A DNA stretch of 64,000 bases from Petunia secreta (taxonomy: Eukaryota > Streptophyta > Magnoliopsida > Solanales > Solanaceae). Where the stretch lies: contig JARKIP010000021.1 of the NCBI GenBank assembly GCA_029990175.1, positions 21,271,501 to 21,335,500 on the forward strand, written 5' to 3'. The notes beneath the pieces were generated by a model, which ran no database searches, was not told where the DNA came from, and saw only the letters and a list, made by a program, of their open reading frames with translations. Numbering within the stretch: the stretch's first letter is position 1; every line of letters begins with the position of its first letter. Below, piece by piece: positions 44,990 through 54,600 of the stretch. The position numbers and the translations under genes were made by a program.

Positions 44990-45903
44990 ATGTCTAATGT
45001 TATTCATCCTGGACCCGGGGACTTTAGTGTGTTGTCTCTACAGTCTACGCATCGATCTACAGATATATGGGAGGGACGGGGATTAAAGGATTGTATTCGG
45101 CCACGGCGGTTAGACTTGAACTTTTGGCATCTAATCGCTGAAAGGCCTCTTCATGATCGTATAATGAATTATTTCAATACATCAGGATTTATTGGAATAA
45201 TGAAGGCTGGACGCATACAGTATGATTGGGCACTGATTACTGCTTTGTTGGATAGATGGCGGCCAGAGACACACACATTTCACCTTCGATGTGGTGAGGT
45301 TACTATCTCACTGCAGGATGTGGAGGTGATGTACGGTTTGCCTGTGGATGGGCTTCCGGTATTTACTTTAAGTAGAGATCGTACGGTTGGACAGTGGCAG
45401 GATGAGATGTATCGTCTGACTGGCTTTCGACCACAGGCCTCACACTTCAATGGCAAGAGCAGGCTGAGTATTACGGCTTTTCAGGGATACATTAGGCAAA
45501 TACCAGATGTTCCTATATCAGCTTTAGACTATTTGCTCATTTCTTCATCTTTTTGTAGGGTCATATGGATGTTGGTCAAGATCCGCAAGTTCAACCGGCT
45601 ACACCTCTTGTGACATCTTTCGTACATGTAATTAATTTATTTTTTTATTTCTGATGGTGATATGTCTTTTCCAATAGTCATTGTATATTTTCTTGATTAA
45701 TAATTAATATTAGTGTTCATCAATCCTTTGAATTAAAGGATGACTCGATGGATATCGTGGAAGACTTACCGGGTCAAAAAGAGCGTGCGCACAAGAAGAA
45801 TAGGCTTGTTAGGAAGGCGTTCAGTAAAGAACGTGTTGATGGCAGTGCGGATGCTGGAGTGCTTAGGCCGAAGTCTAAGATTAGGCGTAAAGCTTTTGAT
45901 TGA
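44990..45903 (+). pseudogene. Plant mobile domain (PMD, MAIN-like) gene carried by the MULE
   Basis: The frame from ATG 44990 reads LDLNFWHLIAERPL, GFIGIMKAGRIQYDW, ITALLDRWRPETHTFHLRCG and VTISLQDVEVMYGLPVDG. These are the classical start of the plant mobile domain (aminotransferase-like, MAIN family), which is found in host genes and in MULE and Ty3 elements. After about IRQIPDVPIS (45510) the family sequence stops and the rest of the core is missing. A probable exon at 45561-45628 (GHMDVGQDPQV) after TTTTTGTAG, and a Lys/Arg-rich last exon at 45714-45903 after TATTAG, complete the gene. I infer an internal deletion, so probably non-functional. A role in the element is unproven. Confidence 0.8.
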
Positions 45904-46376
45904 AGAATAGCTTTGACTCCGTGCTCTCTACTTTTTTGTTGGCATTATTAGTATGTATAGGCCATGTGCAAAAATATTGTGGCCATATTTTGCTCATATA
46001 TATTTGTACAAATTATTATTTTTTGAAAAGAGTAGTTTTTGTACGTCAAAAGTTTTTGTCTAACTTATGTCTAGCTTATGTCAGTTGTATCTCTCAATTG
46101 ATTTTGAAGCAGCCATAGATTTGATGGCTCGTTGGCATTGCTCTTATTTAGGGTGTCATAGGTCTTTTTTCTAAATTTTTGCTCTACTCAATTGTGATAC
46201 TCTAGTTTGAAGTGAAATTAGAAACTGAGATTGACTTCCACATATTCCTTTAATGTTTACAACACACTTATTCCTTAAACATAGATTCATATTTAATTGA
46301 ACATGGATAGTTCTAGAAAAAGAGTTAATACAACAATAAGAAATACAGAAATTTTGCTAAAACAATAATAATAAAT

Positions 46377-49300
46377 TTAGTGCCTAGCACTACTACTTCC
46401 GCTTGCACGCGTTGGACAATTGCGCTTATCGTGACCTATTTCCTTGCATGATCCGCACTTCCTAACATATCGAGAAGACCCTACATCCATTTGGTTAGGA
46501 ATTCTGGACCTTCTGTTGACACCTGTCCTACGCAAATAACTTTTGTTCAACACCATCTTGAATGGCTCCTGTGGCCAGTATGCCTCGTGCCCGAGCGGTT
46601 GAAACAACCCACTATATGTTTGTAAATAGTTCGCCACGGTGTAATGACTATTTACTAGAGAATTTACATTTTTGCCAAAATGTTCACATACCTTCATTGC
46701 ATGAGAACATGGTAGATGGTATGACATAAGCTTATTGCAATCACATTTTTTTTCTTGCATGCAAACCTTGTGCAAGTTATTACCTTTGTCACCGTGAATA
46801 CCCGTGATCACCTCATAAACTCCAGTTTCCTTATCAAAACGATCACAGACAGTGTGCCATTTCGAACGTTTCTCATACTTCCTTATCAAATCTTTTGGCC
46901 GCTTAGAATATCTCTGACCTTTACGAACTAAAGCCTCTGCCAATTGTTTTCTGTCATAAAAGCGCTTAACAACCTGGCTAAAACACAACCTAACCATTGC
47001 AGTGACAGGTAATCCTCGAGCCATTTTTTAACACCCCGTTGAATGACTCGGACACGTTAGTGGTCAAAATACCCCACCTTTTACCACCATCCATGCATAA
47101 TGTCCATTTCTCTACTGAAAATTTTGACAACCAATTATACGCCTCGATATTGCATTGTTGAATGTCCGTCATCCTCTTACGATACTTTCTTACTTGATGC
47201 TCCGTAGCAGCCAACCACATTAGGTTCTCAAGGTGTTTGTTTTGAAACTTCGACATAAAATTGCTCTTCAAATGCCTAATACAATACCGATGGCTTGCTG
47301 CAGGCTCATTCCATTCAGGCAAGGCATCCACACTAGAAAGAATGCCTTTATGACGGTCTGATATCAAACAAATACCTGATCTATCCTTCACAACATGCTT
47401 CTTCAAAAGTTTCAAAAACCATGTCCATGTCTCAGTGCTCTCGTTTGCAACAATTGCAAAAGCAAGTGGAAACACATTAGTGTTCGCATCAACAGCAACA
47501 GCAATCAACAACTTTATATCGTATTTTTCGTACACGTGTGTGCCGTCAATTGAAATCACTGGCCTACAATTTTTAAATCCATCAATGCATGGTTTAAATG
47601 CCCAAAACACATATTTGAATACCTTAAATGAAATAGAAGCCGGAGTGTTCTCGTGCCACCATTCAACAACGGTCCCAGGATTAAAATGTTGTAGTGCAGC
47701 CATGTATCTCGGAAGTTGTGCAAATGACTTGTCAAAATTACCAAACACATTCTCGAAGGCACGCCTACGACCAAGCCACGCCTTCCTTATTGATGGCTCA
47801 CTACCATATCTTGTTTTAATAGCAACGATGCAGTCCTTTACCTTGTATTGCGGGTTATTTGCGATAAAACCATTTAAAGCTTTTGCAATTATTTTGGTAT
47901 CCAAGTTAAAATGATCTCCACGTATTTCTCCCATATCACAAGTGTGCTTGCCCTTATATTTCCCAATCTTCCACATCCCTCCTTCAACCTTCCTTGCACG
48001 CAACATCCAACTACAACCTTCTTGGGACCGTCGACAAACAACTTTCCAATAATCACCCTTTGCTTCGTCAACAATGAATTCTCTATTCTTACGAATGCTC
48101 CAAATCTTCACCGCCGTTTTCATTTTTTCCTTGGTAGGAATGACATACCTGACTGAAGATCTGGCTTGTCTGCTGACCACATTGATGTGCGGATATGATC
48201 ATCCTCTCGTGTTAAAGCAAACACATCATCCCCTTCCGGTAGGTCATCTAGATATGTAATATGGTCGGCGTGATAATTCATATTTCCCTCATCATGCACA
48301 TGTAGGGGGTGCTCCTCTTCACTTTCTTCTCCCGAAAATGACATTTCATCATCTGAATTATCGGCATCATTTGGGATGTCACTCTCTGATTCCTCACTAC
48401 CTCCATCAGCAACATCATTATTTGTCACCCGATTATTGAGATTTGTAAAAAATGAATCATTCTTGTTGATGCAGCCTAACAAATACTAAAGTAATAAAAG
48501 ATAATTAAAAATAATGAAAATAGAAAATATTTGAATATATCAAGAAAGGTGCATATATTACCAGTCATGATGGGTAGCCAACTCATCAATATGAGCAACT
48601 TCGTTTCCTCTCATTGTTTCACTAGGAATCATTTCAGGTTGATAACACCTGCAAGATTAAGGATACATAACTTTTAATTCTACTACAACAGAAATACACT
48701 CATATTTTAGCCAATTGATAACAATTTTAAAATAAAAAAAATCAATCAATTACCCATCAAAGTAACCAGATTGTTGTGATATGCCATCATAACGTGTTTG
48801 TTCATAACCTCTTGACGCATCATACGAGTACGTAGTCTCTAGTGGAGAAAAACTGCATAAATAATTTAATGTATAGGTTATCGTAACATCGAAAATAAAA
48901 TGACTAAAATATAATTTACCATTAAAAAATTATATGGACCATTTATTTTTGTTCATAACAATATTTTAAACACGTACCTAGAATGCTGTCCGAACTGATT
49001 AGAAGGCCTATCTGACAGCATATTTACTTGCAATTGAGTAAATTCACTTGGAACATTAAGATCAACACAATGTTGCTCAGAAGGAACTTCATTCATCACG
49101 TGTGGTTCAGTACGGACATAAATTTCAAGCACTCGTATGGACATTTCTTCCGGTAACTTTAAAAATTCCATCAATGTGTCATCGTCATATATATTCCACT
49201 CACAATATATTGGCACACCTTGACTAGTAGATGAGTGTGGATACCTACCAAAAATTAAAATATTTTCCCGTGTTGGATCAATATTCATTTTCTTAAATAA

Positions 49301-49435
49301 AATACCAACAAACATATCATAAGAAATAGTAGTAGGCACTTTGGAATTACTTTTAGGAGGTAAGCTATATCTGATTGAATTGTTTTCATGTAACACTTCG
49401 CCACCCCAATAAATTGATACATTTACTTTGGCCAT
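46377..49435 (-). pseudogene. MULE transposase (MuDR family), several exons, two frameshifts
   Basis: It runs right to left. Exon 1 is 49435-48978 (MAKVNVSIYWGGE, PB1-like start; donor GTACGTG). Likely exons follow at 48852-48755 and 48648-48562, then a long last exon from about 48488 to 46377. The last exon holds an acidic linker, the transposase DNA-binding/WRKY-like region (WKVVCRRSQEGCSW), the catalytic core (PVISIDGTHV with Asp, LISDRHKGILSSV, MW.AATE), a SWIM zinc finger (CDCNKLMSYHLPCSHAM) and a C-terminal CCHC knuckle (CGSCKEIGHDKRNC). The frame breaks near 48135 (about one base missing) and near 47025 at a six-A run (one base extra). Confidence 0.9.
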
Positions 49436-49584
49436 GACAAAAAAAAAAATTGTTTCTAATTGTTGATATCTCTATAAGAAATGAGAGATATGTTGTGGAG
49501 AATGAAAGATGTGAAGTAATCTGTAATGTAATGAGAAGTGGAGAATAAAAGATGTTATATAGAGCGGAAAAAACAGAATGCATA

Positions 49585-49790
49585 AGTCGGCGGAAGTTTT
49601 GCCGACTTAGTAAGTCGGCAAAACAAATGCCGATTTGTTAATAATAACATAAAAGCAAGTCGGCATTTGTTCTGCCGACTTGTGATAAAAGTAAGTCGGC
49701 ATTTGTTCTGCCGACTTACTAAGTCGGCAAAACTTCTGCCGACTTGTGATAAATGTTTGTTCCGTCACTTTCACAACCTGTGCCGTCTAT
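49585..49790 (-). repeat. Palindromic subterminal repeats, right end of the MULE
   Basis: Several copies of AAGTCGGCA...TGCCGACTT occur, with variable centres (AAACTTC, TTTGTTC, AAACAAA), spaced by GTGATAAA(A/T)GTA-like DNA. They mirror the left-end repeats but with a different inner sequence, so the two ends have evolved independently while keeping the TCGGC/GCCGA arms. Confidence 0.85.
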
Positions 49791-49915
49791 TTCTTAATGT
49801 AAGTCGGCACAATGTGTGCCGATATACCCATTTATGTTGCAATGTATTTGAGCACTCCATTTCTGTTGCATTGTTAAAAAAAGACACCATTTTGACGCCG
49901 GATTCCAGTCTAGTG

Positions 49916-51613
49916 GTAAGGGTGGTTTTTTCTACACAAATACACAATTAGTGGAAGTTCGATCCTCAACATTGACCACCCCTTCCCCATAGTACTTAAT
50001 AGAGATCTGAACTGAGACTAAGAAACACTTGATGATTCGTATATGTCTAAGTCTAACTAAAGTCTTGGTGCATAAATACCCTAAGAAATCGTTGAAATGC
50101 GTGTAAAAGGAAAAAAGTGAAGTGAGAATTTGAGTGGATTATCAAAGAACATAAAATATCAAAGAGAAAGAGAAGTCGTTGCAGTGGTGACGAGTTCCCA
50201 ATGAACACTCATTGTTTGCAACAATTATTTTCGCATGACTTTGCAGCCAGCTGCTGATCAGCTATTCAGCATGACATGGATATTTTTTATATTGATTATG
50301 TTTTTATTACGTATTATAATTTTTAAAAAAGCCATTTTGTACTATATTGAAGAACTGAGCCTACGAACAGATAAGGGCCAACTATGTGTTAATGAACGCA
50401 ATGTAGTGAATTGTTGCCTCTTTTTTTATTAGGTTTCCTATATATTTTTCGTTCCTAAATACTGTCATGATTTTCTAAATTGTTAACTTTTTCCAGAATT
50501 AGTTTTACAAATAAAATTTTCTACAGCACATGGAATGTTAGTGATCAATTGGACAATAGCTGAAAAAACGCATGAATTCCCTCCAAATCCCTTTGTTCCC
50601 CACATATTATTAAAGGATTTTGATTTGAAAATAGCAAATGGAGTTGCAAGTGAACAGTCATTGTTTGCAACAATTCTACTAGTTGTTGGATGTCACATAC
50701 TATTAACATAATGAGTCAACTAGAGCTTTTGAACTTGGTGGTTTCTGCATAGTAAATTCAAACAACTCCCTTACATTACATATTAAGATTCTCCCGTGAC
50801 CACTAGCCCTTTTCCTTTTTTTTTTCCCCAGCTTGTTAAATAATTAGCCATTTTTCTGCAAAGAAAATTAAACAGCTCTGTCACAATACGTATGAAGATT
50901 CTCGCATGACCACTAGTCCTTTTCTATTCAGCTTGTGACATAATCAGCTGCTAATCTATTTTCTGGATTAAACTTGGTGTAGTATAATTGCAATTGTAAC
51001 AAAAATTATGCTGCCTAAACTGCAATCAAGGTGCGTCAATAAAATAAGTGATATTCCTGGAAAACTAGAATTTAAATTCTAACACAAAGTCATCTAGTGC
51101 ATGTGTGAAATAGTGGCAGACCATTGTAACAATTAAAAAAAAAAAACATAACTCCTCAATTGAATAATTATCCAAGTAGTCTTAATATAGTGTAATATTA
51201 TGTCATAGCTGCACAATTTTTCCTAATAGATTATAGATCTCACACAATTAAAATAAAATAAAATCAATTAATGGTTTGCTGGCACAGTAGAAAAGGAATC
51301 TAAATAGTACAATTATTTTATAATTAAGAAGTGAGCATAGACTAAAGCAGCAAGGCAAAGTTTATACTTTGTAATTTCTTCAACCCCTCAATCTCCATAA
51401 TCTCTTCCTTTAACTCTACACATTCTCTCAATTGCCCCATTCTAGAACACTACTTATATACTAAGCCTTTTTAATTCTTGATATCAAATTCCAACACCCA
51501 TTTTCTTCAACTAAAGAATAGTATACAAAGATTGTTGCAAAACCCCAGATTTTTTCTGGGGATAAATTGCTTTTCTTGGAATATATAAGGGGTTTTAGAG
51601 CAAAGTGTTTTCA
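49916..51613. other. Intergenic sequence and ZTP29 upstream region
   Basis: A B-box-like GTTCGATCC at about 49958, preceded by the TAGTGGTAAGG left by the MULE target site, hints that the MULE landed in a tRNA-like or SINE sequence. The rest is AT-rich with no coding frame that I trust. Two similar blocks, TTAAGATTCTCCCGTGACC (50787) and TGAAGATTCTCGCATGACC (50892), suggest a small duplication. A TATATA box lies at 51455-51460, about 155 bp before the ZTP29 start. Confidence 0.45.
51455..51460 (+). promoter_or_regulatory. Candidate TATA box of ZTP29
   Basis: CTTATATACTAAG lies about 155 bp before the ATG at 51614, a reasonable distance for a plant TATA box with a leader of about 125 bp. Confidence 0.4.
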
Positions 51614-54600
51614 ATGGATTCTCAAATTCTTGTTGCTCTTGGTCTTTCTATGTTGGGTGGCTTGAGTACCTCTCTAGGTGAGTACCTCTGCGTGATGCTT
51701 TGTGCACTCGGCTGCCCTCTTGTCCTTCATTTTTATACTTTTCTAAAGTTGATTGATTATTAGGACCTTACTAGTGCTTTAATGTTTTATTACATAGCTA
51801 GAAGAAATTAATACTTAGAGCTTTTCATTTTTTAGTTATGGAAGTCAACGTATGGTCTTTTTCATATTTGTACTTAAATCCATTGGTAGTACCACAACCA
51901 TATTGCTAGAAATGTTCAGCATGAGTTACGCGGTACTTGTGCTGGCGGAGGTACCAGGTATCTGGTGGAGTAGTTGGTGCGCGCTATCTGGTCCCGACGC
52001 CACCGCCAAGAACAGTAACTGTAATGGTGGGAGGTAGTAAATTGTAGCGGTAGGATAGTTGGTGTACACAATCTGGTCCCGACAAACCGTCATAGAAAAG
52101 CCATATTGCTAGAAATTCAATTTTCAGCATGAGTTAGCTAGTACCTGTGCTAGCTGGAGGTAGCAGGTACCTGGTGGAATAGTCGAGGCATGAGCAAGCT
52201 GACTTGCATACCACCATAAAAAAAAAAGAAAAAAAAAAGCAATTTTCATTAACAGTTACACTTTAGCTCATAAAACTATAAAACACAATAGGAACTGATG
52301 CTGCTCTTACTTTAAGGTGGTTGTTTCCATCTCCTTTGTGTGTGTTAGTTTTCTTGAGTGTTTGAAGCTATGAGGGATGCTTTTTTCTAAGGAAAGCTAA
52401 ATAATTCGATCTAATTGTTTCTTATTGTAGGTGCACTTTTTGTGGTTATTAGCCAGACTCCTAACTTGAAGATGCTGGGACTTTTACAGGTGTTATTTAA
52501 TCGTAGTCGACACTTGTTTAAGCATACTGTCTTGATAGATGTTTACTGTTAGATTGAGTATTTTAAATTTTGAACAGAAGAAAAAGACCATCTGATGAAT
52601 TAAGCTTTTCGGGCTTTAAAAAACTCAGTTTGTTCAGTGGCATAAATCTGAGAGGTATATAGCAGATTACAGACCTAAATAGTTTCTCTATTATGCAGGG
52701 GTTTGCTGCTGGTCTTATGCTTAGCATATCATTCTTCGACTTGGCACATAATGCTATAAACTCCATTGGCTTCTTGAAAGGAAACCTTTGGGTAAGCTAT
52801 CTCCTAATATACATTCTGCACTTTATCAATAATTTATAAGCGTACAGTTCTTGGCTCTTAAATGCAAATCTTTTGGCCCGTCAGTTTTTTGCAGGTGTTA
52901 TCTTCTTTGCCCTTGTTACACATTTCATCCCAGAACCTACACTGGCACCTATTTCTGGTGCCAAAGGCAAAAAAGTATGATGTGATTTGTTTACTATACG
53001 AGAAAACCTTGTTCATGCATAAAAATATAAAGAATAAAAATGGTTTTCTGCTTGAGAACAGAAAGACAGTGATGAAAGGGGTAAGGATATGATGAAGAAG
53101 CATCGCCGCCAAGTTTTATTTAGTGGAATCATCACAGCAGTCGGTCAGTCTGCTCTATTGTTTTGTTGATTTGCATAAATTTTACAGCCTTATGTGTTTC
53201 TGTTATGCTGTACTTTGAGTTGTCGTTTCAAGACTCCAAACTGTTTGTGGACTATGTTTAATTAAGAGCTCTGAGTGAAGCCTATTCTGAAGTTCCTCGT
53301 TGTTTCCGGCTCTTATTACAAATATTTTTATGCAAGACTACATATACTTTTAGATTTTTTTTTTTTGGTAATATCTTTCATTTTTATGCTTTTGAAGTAG
53401 TAGCACTCCACCTTCCTGAGAGGTTTTATTACAAAAAGTTAAAGATTGATAATATGTAAATCAGGTCGAAGTAAAGCATTTAAAAAAATGTCACAATATG
53501 GACACTTAGTAATTATGTTAGGAGGGATATAGTGAAACCTGCAATAAATGTCCTGCATAATCTTATCTGGAGTCTTGTCCATTTGCAACAGCACAACAGT
53601 ACACATTTTCCTATAGTACCTATATCTGGTATCAGAAAAATATTACAAGCGTCAAGTTCGTTTCCCATACCTGGTTTGTCATTTGAATTAAGTTTACCCT
53701 TCGATTTTAGTAGGTGTTAGATGTAGAAAGTCTTATTTAACTATTAGACTTTCTACATGTAGCACTTACTAAAATTGAAGGGTAAACTTATTTTTTTCTT
53801 TTTTGGGTACCTGTAAACTTAATTCATTTCCATTGTTATAAGTGAAATAATTCATTTTTCCCTCATTGATTGTCATCTGTAACGAAAGTTGAATTTGACT
53901 GTCTCGGCATGACTTATGTATGCTCATAGTAATATGTTCAGGTTCTTTCCATGTAAACATATTCCTGAGTAGTTAGCTGCAAATAATACTGATTTAGTAT
54001 CACATTACTTATGTTTATTGGAAATATTTTCCATATCTTGGTAAACTGCACTTTACAAAATGAGATGAAGGGAGTAGTAATATGGAAACAGAAGAGACCA
54101 TATGTACATATCCATATAGCTTATTGGTCTCTCTATCCAGGTATAAGCTTGCACAACTTTCCTGAAGGGATGGCGGTGTTCCTTGGATCAATGAAGGTAG
54201 TCCTCCTTTTTTGATAGCTTGATGTTTATAATCTTCTGTATCAATCACTTTAGTCAATGTAGCTCAGCTTGTATTTTCTTTTGTTCTATTTGAAGATTTG
54301 TAAGGGTAACAGTAGTCTAATTAATAAAAGACACCTCAATCCCAAACTAGTTGGGTCGGCGATATGGATCCTCTATATCCATTTTGCTATTCAGGCCCAT
54401 GTCATTTCAGTACTAGATAATCCTTTTTTTTTTTAAGGAAATAAGGTGTTCTCCAAAACGAGGGGTTCTCTAGAATCTCAGACTTACACCGTACAAATTT
54501 CTAACCAGGATAAAGCACTAGTGGAAAATACTGGATTTGATGTAAGAATCCCAACTTCAACTAGTTGGTATCACCTATATAGATTCTTGCATTCCAATCT

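Larger units (their letters stand above)
43452..49905. mobile_element. Mutator-like element (6454 bp) with transposase and plant-mobile-domain gene
   Basis: The termini are inverted repeats of about 120 bp with high identity (AACAATGCAACAGAAATGGA and its partner, through a shared TAAGAAATAGACGG). They are flanked by a 10-bp duplication CAGTCTAGTG at 43442-43451 and 49906-49915. Inside both ends lie palindromic TCGGC repeats. Two genes converge: a plant-mobile-domain gene on + (44990-45903) and a MULE transposase on - (49435-46377). Nearly identical TIRs and intact duplications suggest a fairly recent insertion, though both genes are damaged. Confidence 0.93.

Noticed and set aside
47435..48259. 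Plus-strand frames opposite the MULE transposase
   Set aside because: They are shadows of the well-supported minus-strand transposase and have no family features.
49950..49975. A tRNA gene after the MULE
   Set aside because: Only A-box- and B-box-like words are present. No cloverleaf with acceptor and anticodon stems could be drawn.
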